Source: Halichondria panicea (Eukaryota > Porifera > Demospongiae > Suberitida > Halichondriidae). Taken from it: 64,000 nt of DNA. The position numbers were made by a program, and so were the translations under genes. The stretch lies in NCBI RefSeq assembly GCF_963675165.1, contig NC_087380.1:5030071-5094070 (forward strand). Direction: 5' to 3'. The notes under the pieces were generated by a model. That model saw nothing but the letters and a program-made list of their open reading frames with translations, ran no database searches and was not told where the DNA came from. How positions within the stretch are numbered: the stretch's first letter is position 1; every line of letters starts with the position of its first letter. This document shows positions 17,101-27,300 of the stretch, one piece after another.

Positions 17101-20019
17101 TATGTGTGCATGCACGTAGAATAAACTTGAGCATAACTTGGCTGAAGAAGATTTCAGCTACTCTATACAGATCTATACGGTAAATTCATCTTGGAAGAAG
17201 TGATTCACCTTTTCCAGGTCGCCTAGTTCTCCATAAATATTGTCAGTGGCTTTCTTGCCAGGGGTCATCTTATGTGCTACATGAAGGGGGTGCTCCGAGG
17301 GAGGTCTCATCACAGTGCCTGCAGTGGGCATCAAGAAAAAATGAAGATGAGTAAATGACATGTACAATACATGAAGCTTACTAATACTTGACATCATCAT
17401 TAATAAATGCACATATCTGTATTATACATGGTTACACTTCAGTAGTAGAGTAGTACCCTGGACAACAGTAACAGTGACAATTCACCTCGCATAATAACAG
17501 AGGTGTCAGACTCCACAGTGAGGTCCTGCCCTCCCTCAGGTTGAGCCCCCCGGATACTGGAGATGTCACTCAGACCACTTAAACTCTCACTGTCTGCACC
17601 CTCTACTGTTGGCATGGGAACTTGCACACGGAGAGTTGGCCTCGTTTTGATGACCAGTGGATTAGGAGGTGGTAGATTCTTGATATCTTTGTGTGTGTTT
17701 TTATTTTGTGATCTCGAAGTCGAATGCTTGATACCAGTTGTGTCTACTTTATTATCAGGGTTAATTACAGGGGGTGGCTCAATACTCGCAGTTTTTCCAG
17801 TGTGGACATCTTTTGTGTAAATTTTCTCTTCTTTAGCTATAAGTTCCTGAAACCGCTTAAGATCTAGGGATGGCTTGTAGCCACGTCCTTGAGGGGTAGT
17901 GTTGTGGGGGGTGAGTGTGGAGCCCATAGATTGCTCATTGCTGCCTACAAGAGGGTACAAGAAAAACAGCGGTAACTAACATTGTAAACAGTATCACATA
18001 CATTATGTACACGCACTGAAACATAATTATTCATACTCAATGTACTAAGAGCGTACAAAGGCGGGAGAGGGTAGTGAAATTCTTACTTTATCTTCTAACA
18101 TTTTTAGTATCAGTGCTCACGTGAGTCTGTGTCATTCCACGCATTCATGTCTGTTTATGGCATATCCAGTACTTTCACTTGAATTTTACTGAGTACGTTG
18201 CTAGTATGCTGATCGATAGGCTACTAATTGAGTTACTTGCCTCTTCTCCCGCCTACGATAGTTGATACGCATTGCCCTTGCATGAAAAGTATGAATGCCC
18301 ACAACTACTTTAACAGCAGTGTAGCTTATGTACCTTGTGGACTTGGTATCTCATTGAGTGCTGGTTTTCTGGGTGCCAGTTCCTGAATGCTCTCATCCCT
18401 TATCCCCCCTGGAGAAGCAAGGGCTGTAGGGGGTGGTCCATCACGATGGCTCTCCTGCAACGTCCTGGAGGAGGGAGAAGATTTTTTAGTTACTAGCTAC
18501 AACTGGTACGAGTACTGTCAGCTACAGGAATTACTATGTATAGGTACTGTACTCAAATACGGTGTAGTACTTATACATGTACATGTACATGTACGTAGGG
18601 AATTAATGTTTTAATCAGTGGCAGTATCGAGTCTTTGTAGAGGGTGATTGACTACATGTAAGTCAGTAAATTGAATTCCAATATTCGGATAGCCAAAAAT
18701 AATTATTTTGGAAATTGTCCGGGTATAATTGAAACAGATTTTTATAGAGCATGCAAAGTGTTAGAACAAGCACGCAGCTGCATGCGAGTTAGCTAAAACA
18801 GTGTGCGACTGAATAGCTACGTATCTAAAACTAGTTAATCCTCAAAGCTATCTAACAGCATCTCAGCTATCTAACAGCTCTATAAAGCTACGGTGCTTGG
18901 AATGTAACTCAAGCTTTCAAGGTATTGTCCGGATATTAAAGCACTGGAGTGTCCGTTGTATTAGAACAACGAAAGTTGCCCAGAATAGTGTCCAGGATAA
19001 TTAGAAATGTCCGAACTCACCTCTCCAAGTTGGTCTTGTTCTTCACAATGTGGGGGGCCACTGTTACATTAGGCTGACAAGTGTAACGCTGGAGAAATAA
19101 TAAGCACATTGAAGAGTCAGCCTCACTTGGTCAATGAATACATGTACAGTCATATAATTCCAGAAAGTATAGAGTTAGAAACATATCGGCCTGGGAACAC
19201 ACAGCTAATCGAAGCAATGCTGCAATGAGCCTCACCATGGGGTCATCTCCGAACATGTCCTTAACAACCCTGAGGGCTCTATCAGATTCAGCCAACACCT
19301 CATGGAGATCTTTACCTTGCAAAGATCGCAGCAGAGAACCCTCTCTCGTTGCTAATGGTGATGGCCGCAAGTTACCACTGCTGTCCAAGTCGTAGTTCTC
19401 TGAAGGGACAACGATTCGAAAACAATGCTATATTATTCAATAATAAAAAATGTGTATGTAGGTACCTTTCGCTTTCTCATAGAGGTCATGCTTTGCTAAC
19501 TCAGCATTTTTGGACATGTGGGACTTGTGCCTCAACTCCTATAAATGCAATACAAACAGTATACGGACACTTCACAACATAATAAATAACTACGAAAAAC
19601 AAAACATGCCGGCCAAGAAGGCATTGTACTTAAATCAGCTTTTACCACCCCACTCTTTACGATGAATCTCTATAACTTAGATATAGCACGTTGTGTACAT
19701 AGCGGAATCATAGATACTATACACAGGTGGTGCGGTGTGGCAAACGCATGTGGCAGTGCTTACAACTTCCTCTCGAGAAAGCTTGTGAACCGAGAGGTCA
19801 GATACTGTAGCCTGTAGGTATGCAATATTAAGAAATGAAATGACTAATAGCTGTTTTGTAACTATGTGCATGCATCATATCCTTTTGTCGTACATCCCAA
19901 GCTCTCCGGCTTTTTTTTGTTCTTTCTTTATTCTTCTTGACAGAATTTCTCGATGGTCTGGGGAGTTTTTGAGTATTCTGTGTAGAAAATTGCACTCTTC
20001 TTGATCCACTAGACGACAT
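14152..20019 (-). CDS. SPICE1: Spindle and centriole-associated protein 1 (SPICE1/CCDC52)
   Basis: Eleven exons, read right to left: 20019-19894, 19811-19764, 19538-19466, 19399-19236, 19088-19021, 18464-18334, 17944-17486, 17318-17209, 17053-16814, 15608-15516, 15396-14152. Phases close to give 918 residues (human about 855). The N-terminal block matches SPICE1 in order: basic region ending AWD, ATVSDLSVHKLSREEV, ELRHKSHMSKNAELAKH, VLAESDRALRVVKDMFGDD and QPNVTVAP. A coiled-coil stretch spans the exons at 17053, 15608 and 15396. The last exon is long, Ser/Thr/Pro-rich and low-complexity. In vertebrates SPICE1 sits on centrioles and spindles and is needed for centriole duplication and chromosome congression. 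The start is ATG at 20019; a nearby in-frame TTG upstream is not used. The exon 1 donor was placed after AWD because this restores the family alignment. Confidence 0.85.
15781..15868. repeat. Near-perfect 43-bp-arm palindrome in a SPICE1 intron
   Basis: Arms 15781-15823 and 15826-15868 are reverse complements with two mismatches around a 2-base centre. The ends read CAAAAATTCGCATGACCC and its complement. A diverged half-copy (GAGGGGGCCATGCCCAAATT) occurs near 16727 in the same intron. Confidence 0.85.
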
Positions 20020-20132
20020 AGCATGCAAGCAAGAAAAACTGAACGTGTATTTTAAAAAATCAAGGGTAACATAGTGCTAGTGGGCGTTGAAAAGAGTGAG
20101 ACACGGTGTGGGGTGGGGCAGAGAAAAAACGA

Positions 20133-21244
20133 CCCGGTGTCATAAAATTTTGGGCCCCCCCATGTTTAGGTCCCCCCAGGGCCTAGAATTTTAAAATTTT
20201 GGGCCCCCCGGGCCTAGAATGTTAACAGTTTAGGCCCCCCTCTTCTGCTATCCTTTTCTGCACGATAGAACGAAGTCAAAGAGATATAATAATATGGTAA
20301 GGTTAGCTCTATTAGTTGACAAAGCATCAAAGAGACTGCATGCATGCAAAGACTCTGTATCAAAGTAGCAAAAATGTTTGCATTATTATTCTATCATGGA
20401 ATTCAAAGTGAAGGAAGATTTACCTTTCAAGTTATACTCTAGCCTCGAGTTACTCATGCTTATAGCTATAAGAGTTAAATGCTTTGATGCAGCTCTGCAA
20501 TTTTGGATCTGCCTGTAAGATAATCGATGTTGTGCATGCATAGCTATCGCCATATTGGCAACTTCGTGCTTACTTTCTCTGCCAAATTTCAGGACAAAAC
20601 ATGGCGGCGTTATCCCCAAGCGGCTGGCCGCCAAAGGAGGCAAAATTTTGTGAATTCATAAAATTATTATTATAAAGTATAAAGCACACAATTTTCAGCG
20701 CAAAGACAACAATTCATATCTTCCTCCATGTTTGCCTACATAGAAGATGTAAATTGTTGTGGGGATCCGATGCTCCAATAGCATCACTGGCTCAGATCTC
20801 AAGTAATGTGGAATCATAGATAGAAGTCAAGAGAGAAACTGTTGTATCTATGGTGGAATCACAAGCAGTTTCCTTTCAAGACAAGGGTAATCTTGGACAG
20901 TCCAGACTCCTGACCAATTCGGGACAGTTGGCACCTATATGTGCTTTGTGCTGCATGAGGCCTGATTCATAGAATGACATGGTCCAGTGTGATGGCTGTG
21001 AGACCAGTGCCCTGTGGTATACTACTGTACATGCATGAAATGTGTGTGTGTGAGGAGAGCTGCATTCAGTAACTGGCACTGCATAGACTGTGAAGACCAT
21101 AGAAGACTGTATTGGTGTATTTTGAGAATGCACTGTCACATAATGTTACCGCTGTTGCGCTGTTAATGGGGGGCCTAAAATGTTAAAATTCTAGGTCCGG
21201 GGGGGCCCAATCTCATGGGGGGCCTAAAATTTTATGACACCGGG
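20133..21244. mobile_element. 1.1 kb inverted-repeat element with G/C-run termini
   Basis: The left terminus starts CCCGGTGTCATAAAATTTT then GGGCCCCCC. The right terminus is its inverse, ending AAAATTTTATGACACCGGG. The inverted similarity continues about 80-100 bp inward through alternating GGCCCCCC and CTAGAATTTTAAAA blocks (to about 20241, and from about 21161). The interior holds a broken PHD-finger remnant and no intact transposase, so it is a decayed or non-autonomous element. It fills the gap between SPICE1 and the cNMP-binding gene. The target-site duplication could not be fixed. Confidence 0.75.
20938..21098 (+). pseudogene. PHD-finger remnant inside the inverted-repeat element
   Basis: Reading across frames gives CALC, then MVQCDGCET, then a shifted YYCTCMKC and finally NWHCIDC. 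This is the Cys4-His-Cys3 order of a PHD finger. It is broken by a TAG after MRPDS, at least one frameshift between the CDGC part and the YYC part, and further stops. It is not expressed as one frame and is best seen as the relic of a transposon-encoded PHD domain. Confidence 0.6.
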
Positions 21245-21342
21245 CCTAAATTAACGCTGGAGTCGCAAAAAGACGGCCCCCCCGAGAACCAACGGAGTGT
21301 AAAGGGTGGGCTCATGAAAAATGAAACACACTGCCCCCCCCC

Positions 21343-21344
<2 letters not shown>

Positions 21345-21374
<30 letters not shown>
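21345..21374. repeat. CA microsatellite
   Basis: A pure CA run directly beyond the inverted-repeat element. Confidence 0.8.
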
Positions 21375-21387
21375 AGCAGCAGCCTAG

Positions 21388-21492
21388 CCTCGATCCCAGG
21401 CCGCACTTCCCACTTCACTTAGGAAGGCCGGTGAAGGGGGCTAGTAGCCTCGATTCCAAGCCGCTGAGAAAGGGGCTGGAGTCGAGGCTAGG
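21388..21492. repeat. Palindromic GAGGCTAG-bounded small element
   Basis: Left end CTAGCCTCGATCCCAGGCC and right end GGCTGGAGTCGAGGCTAG are inverted copies. A third related block (TAGCCTCGATTCCAAGCC) lies between them. It looks like a nested pair of short palindromic insertions. Confidence 0.55.
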
Positions 21493-21718
21493 GGGCTAGC
21501 AGCAGCCTTAACAGTTTGCTGAGCTAATTGGTGGTAAAATTTTTGCCTTGGAGTTTTTACAATTGTCACTAATCGTTAAATGGTAATTACATGATGTTTG
21601 GTGTGAAGTTGTGTTCTCCTGGCCTGATACATTTTGCCTAGTGCAGAGTTGTGTGTAGATAGTCTATATCAATACAAGATTCACTCGACTCATATGCATG
21701 ATTTACTGAAGCAGTAAA

Positions 21719-24059
21719 ATGATAGCTTCTCAGGCACTTTTTAACAGCTACTTGCAGGGAAAAGAGATCTGCAGTAAAGACCCTGTGCAAAGGACTGAAG
21801 AAGAGTTGATAATATTAGAACAATGGCTTCTTGAAAGATCAAGCCTGTTTAAAACCACAACGAAAGGTACGCTTCTTTTAACAATAAAGGTAATGTTTAC
21901 TCCCTCAAACTCTTACAGATGGTTTCCGCAAAGTTTGCAAGCACGCGTCACTTACAGTGTTCAAACAAGACCAGGTGATATATCAGCAAGAGGATGTTGT
22001 AGTGTGGTGAGTTGTACACATTCACATTTTGCTTACAATTGACTATTGAATACAGCTTCTTTGTTATCCTGAGAGGCTCGGTGTCATTAATGTCTGATTC
22101 GAAGTTTCCAGCTAAAACATGTGCACAATCGAATCAGATGATCCTATCCACAGGAAAAGTGGCAGCAGATCGCAAGATTGTTGCTGCAAGCTTGGGTGCA
22201 GAAGTAGAAGTGCTAAGGCCAGGGAATTATTTTGGTCAGGAGGGTCTGTTGCAAAGAGATGATGTAACATCTTTTTCCGCCATAGCAACGGAATACACTG
22301 AGCTTTTAACGATTGAAGGTTACCTTTTTGAAGAGGTTTTTCTGGCTTTTTTTGAATCCGACTTGTACAACAAAGCTCTCTACTTTGCTAATCTTGATCT
22401 CTTCTCAAAGTGGTCCCCCTATCTTCTTCGACAGCTAGCTCTTTCTGCGAAAGAGGTCGATTTTGAAAATGGTGAATGCCTATTCAGGCAGGGAACAAAA
22501 CTGTCACATGTGCTCGTTATAAAATCAGGCTCAGTCAAATTGTCTGCTGGGAGCATTTCTAAGCCCCCTAGAGAGCTGCTAGAGCAAATTGTTCCACCAA
22601 AAGATTATCTATCTGAAATTTTAGCCGAACCCTCAATTAGCACTATGAAGCCATTCAAGTCCCTGATAAGAAGCCGTACATATAGTGCCTCTCGACCAGG
22701 TCTGCTGAGTGCATCTCCTTCAACTACAAGCAATGCCTTTCTATCGCAGTCACGAGTCTTGCTAAGGCATACAGTGTCTTCTCCTCAGAAAAGAAAAAGT
22801 AAATATTTACCTAAAGCTCCCAAATTCCCAAATCCCAAAATGGGCTTTCGGCTTCAGGAACCAAGGCCACGTTCAACTTATCAGCTGTGCTGCCTTCACC
22901 GGGGGGGAATGCTCAACCACATTGAGACAATTTGTAACGTGAAGCATTCTCTCTTCAATGCTGTTTCATTGTCTGACACAGTGGTGTACACAATAGACAT
23001 CGTCACCTTAATGCAACTCTTGGAAAAGAGGTCGATTCAGAGCCTCCACTTACTTCTTAAGCAAAGTCTTAAACGTGTTCAAGCATGGAATAACAGAAAT
23101 CCATGCATTCTATTGTTTAAACCACTTACGGAAGTTTTACAGCAATCAATGAAGCATCTTCAAACAGGTCTTAACAGTGCACATGGCAGAAAGCTAAATA
23201 TGTCCGTCGTGCATTCTCCAGAGAAACTTGCTTATGTTGCCACAAAAAATCTTGGGAAAAATCTTTCTTCAAACTTTAGGGTTTGTACTGATACATCTCA
23301 AGAAAAATCTACAGATGTCGCTACATCAACATCAGTGAGACGGCAGTTTTTCATTCGTCAACTAACCAGTGAATCGCTTGATACCAGCTATGTTCATGTA
23401 AGCAAAAAGCATACTTCATTTGATGCTCCTCTCCCTAGAAACCATGCTACTACCTACTGTTTTCCAGAAGTTTCGGAGGTTTCCCTTTCAACTAACTCTT
23501 CACAAACCTGTCTCGTGACTATTGAGGAGCATGGCTTACCAACTTGTGAATCTGAAATCAAAATGCCATTGACAAACATTTCTCTGGCTCCAAAAACACA
23601 GCTGGGTTCAATCTCTAATTGTAGCAATATTGAATATCAACCTCTACATGTTGCAGACAATCATTTCAAGTATTGCATGGTGCCTAAAAAGAAAGAACTT
23701 ACTATCGACCAACGTTGTGATGAAACATCACTGTTGAATGCAAGAACTCAACATCACTCTGGATATGGCTCACTACCTAAATCAAAAGCGCCAAAAAGCA
23801 AAGATCCCTGCAGCTCTCTTTTAGGCATTAATGGCCAAAGCTCTTTCAGACATGTCCCAAGTTTACTATCTATGGTAAATTCAAACACTTTCATGCGTCA
23901 TGTGTGTATATTCTTGCATCACTGTAGAGATGTACAATGAAGACCAAACTATGCAAGGATGTTCCTGACCAGATATCCCGAAGGTCAAAGAGGCATGCTC
24001 CCATTCCACGTCACCCACCTGTCAATTTAACACTGACCACAAAACCATACTACACATGA
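21719..24059 (+). CDS. Protein with two cyclic-nucleotide-binding-like domains
   Basis: Four exons: 21719-21866, 21919-22006, 22056-23874, 23928-24059, giving 728 residues. The first CNBD starts with RTEEELIILEQWLLE and has VIYQQEDVVVCFFVILRGSV, LRPGNYFGQEGLL and DVTSFSAIATEYTELLTIEG. The Arg of the canonical phosphate-binding cassette (R-[TS]-A) is replaced (SFSAIA), so cAMP/cGMP binding is doubtful. A second CNBD-like fold begins at NLDLFSKWSPYLLRQLA with VDFENGECLFRQGTKLSHVLVIKSG and is split by a basic Ser-rich insert of about 120 residues. The last 350 residues are low-complexity. The layout recalls the CNBD1/CNBD2 group, but the subfamily is not certain. The last intron (23875-23927, 53 bp) could be retained, giving a stop at 23940. 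I prefer splicing because an AATAAA follows the spliced stop by 12 bp. Confidence 0.75.
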
Positions 24060-24070
24060 TCGATTGCTTT

Positions 24071-24076
24071 AATAAA
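24071..24076 (+). terminator. Poly(A) signal AATAAA of the cNMP-binding gene
   Basis: AATAAA 12 bp after the spliced stop codon at 24057-24059. Confidence 0.6.
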
Positions 24077-24371
24077 GATTTGCTTATTATTTTGTGCAAA
24101 TGACTGCCATTGTACTGCATGAGGACATTTTGACATGAAGGTCATGGACCCACAGGATACAGAGGCCCGATTAGTGCAAGTTACTGCATTCAGTCTGCAT
24201 GGGCTTCTGCAGATGTCCTGCACGTGGAGTTAGCACATGTACAGGGTATCTATGGATACCGGATACAGGCATAGGCACAGCTACTCATCTCAGTATAAAA
24301 TCTCTGCAAACTTGAAGCTATGCCATACCACTTGCTTTTATTCACCAAGAGCTATAGACTAGGAAGTAGTG
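24077..24371. other. Short intergenic gap
   Basis: About 300 bp between two + strand genes. No coding signal; it must hold the promoter of the LPMO-like/DOMON gene. Confidence 0.5.
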
Positions 24372-27300
24372 ATGTACCTTTCAATCATCTCAACCTGTAT
24401 GCTGCTTTTTGCAGCCTTTCAAATCAGCCATGGACATGTTAGACTGACTTTCCCACCAGCAAGATTCCCTGACTATGATTTTCTGGACAATGTGAGAACT
24501 GGAGGTCCTTGTGGAGTACCAGGTAAATATAGCTGGTTAGATCTCTATGGTGATAAAATCAGTAATTTATATCGTAAACAAAAGATGAATTGATATCGGA
24601 TGAATTAATCGACTGAATTGATTTTTTGCAGAAAATCTTGACAGTGAGGTGACTACTTTCCAAGCTGGAGCTACTTTCAACGTATCTTTTCATTTGGCAT
24701 ATTCACACAGGGTACATTTCAGAATACTTCCCTTGAATACAATGCCCACTACAAATTATATACTTTAAACTTTACTATATTTAATATGACGGTGCTGCAT
24801 TAGTGTTTATCTCGTCTCTATAGGGTGGAATCCTACTCAACCTTCTATCTCCAAATGGCACCATTATCCATCCTCTGCTAGGACTCCAGTGGCAAAACTC
24901 TAATGACTCAACGTGAGTTTATATCTACTGAGTCGTCAGTAATTGATTAAGGAGATTTTATTTTTTGACAGTCTCCTGTACCAAGAGGTGACCCTGCCCA
25001 CAGGGTTCTCATGTGAGCGGTGTGTGTTTCAGCTGCTAAGACAAGCTGCAGAGTGGACTGCTGCTGGGGGATACACTTTCTGGTCATGTGCCGATATTGC
25101 TATAGTTGATTCTCCAGGTTAGTGCTCTTCAAAGTGAAACGGAACTTGCCAAAATAATTATAGACATCACCATCTATACAATATAGCGCGTGGATTCTGT
25201 AGCCATGTAATGTTGTAGTCTACAACTAGCCAATGGTATATAACTTTGAAGCAATTTTTATATGAATTTAACTTTTTTAACTTTTTGCAGAGGCTGTATG
25301 CAACAACCAGACCTGTTCAGGAAATGGTGTCTGTTCGAGTGGAGTGTGTGAATGTGAAAGACTCTACAGCGGAAAATTTTGCCAGCAAAAAAGTGAATTA
25401 TGAAAGCAGTTTATGAGCTAGCTGTATATAATTATACACATGTACATACATAGGGTAGTCAGCACTTAGTAATTTTGAGCACCTAGCTATGTAATACGTC
25501 TATCACTCTTTCAGGTGAGTGTGAAGATGACAATGATTGTGGTGGCAGCTCCCGTGGCTCTTGCATTGACTTGGAGACCGTCAGCTTCCCATCAATGATG
25601 TGCTTTTGTGCTGCTGGTTGGCATGGAGACAATTGTTTAAACGGTAAGTTAACAGTGAAATGTCACGTGAAGTATGAGTCTTTGTGTTGTACGTTGTACA
25701 CGGCAGTTTATATTATTTTATTTCTGCAGCATCCAGTCTGACTGATGCCACTATTGACCCTGCTGAATACACACTCACGACGCAACTCAACGAGAGACTG
25801 ACACTTCATGTCAAGATTGTTGGGGTTAGTGACTTTTGGGAGCTACATGTACATGACTATAGACCGCATTATTATGTAGCTGAGTGTCCCATGTTGCACC
25901 CAGAGCAGCTTCAAAGTGCAGTAGAGGCCATTTGCCTCATCCGAAGCCTGTAGTGCATCCGTATTTATTTATAGGTGTTTGTAAATTTAGTTCAAGGAAA
26001 TCGTTATAACAAAGCTTCAGCAGTTCTTTGATACGTGTGTTCACCTAATGGGTTCTGCTACAGTTGAGGTTGGGCTAGCAGCCGGTGTTGGTTCAGCTTG
26101 TACTTGTACACATGTATGTATTCACATAAACAAACTTGATGTCACTAACCCATATTGTCACAGCTCTTTGGGAGCACAGTCAGGCAAAAAAGTTTCCTGT
26201 ACAGGAAACCGGGTGCATTTCCTGTTCCCAGGTCTGCTGTAAACATTGTGGTCTTGCAATAAGAGTCCCTCTGTAGACTAAGAGTAATAAGCGTCCTTAA
26301 TGGTTTCAGTTATGGGTGCTTATGTAGTCTGCGTGTGATCAATAAAGGCTGATAGCAAAACTTGAATAGAAATAGCTACTTGTACATGTATGTAGGATTT
26401 GCTACCTAAAATGCTAACAATTGCAGTGATGTGGCTAGAATTTTCGAAGTAGTGGCTATTTTCAATCCTCACGTAGTAAACTAGGCCTACATGTAAGTGG
26501 TACGTGGTTTTTGTGTCTAGAGGTGGTTAGTACCGACCGCCACCAACCAGTGTGGGCACATTGCAATTAATATTCATAATTATGTGCAGAATGAGATTGA
26601 GATTGCTCTAAAACATAATGGCACTGGATACGTGGCTTTTGGATGGAGACCCACTGGACTGGATGGTAGTTGTCGTGTAGCTTCACCTGGAGCCTACGTT
26701 GTTGGTGAGCCCTTTTATTTATAGCAGGATCAGGAGTGCATGAATAATGAACTCTTGTTCTATCGCAATAGCATTGTGCTGGGAATATCTCTATAGCTAT
26801 AGATTAACATGCTAAGCAAGAATTAGCAAAAGGAAATATGTTTCCTTTCCATTTGCAGGCGCCGATCCTATGTGGCCTGATGGCACACAGTTCCCGGTTC
26901 TTATGGGCGGCTCAGTCGTCTACCAATCACTCGACACGGCATCAGATGCTGGGGATGGTGTGAATGAAGAGGGGGCAAGTGAAGAGGGGGCAAGTGAAGA
27001 GGGGGCAAATGAAGAGGGTGCAAATGAAGAGGCGGCAAATGAAGAGGGTGCAAATGAAGAAGGGGCAAATGAAGAGGGGGCAAGTGAAGAGGGGGCAAAT
27101 GAAGAGGGGGCAAGTGAAGAGGGAGCAAATGAAGAGGGGGCGCCTGAAACAACTGCTGGAGGAGGTACATATTAACTTCAAACATTAAAACAAGCGTATC
27201 AATGACAATGTAACATTTAATTTTTGCCCGTAGGCCCCCTTCATCCTATGGATTGTACCGACATTGTGATTGGCGCTGCCAGAAATGATAGATTCCGAAT

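Noticed and set aside
23875-23940. Unspliced end of the cNMP-binding gene at 23940
   Set aside because: A 53-bp GT-AG intron here keeps the frame open to 24059, just before an AATAAA signal, which fits better.
26901-27188. Long open frames on the opposite strand and in other frames over the NEEGA array
   Set aside because: They are products of the purine-rich 15-bp repeat; only the frame continuing the DOMON exons is coding.
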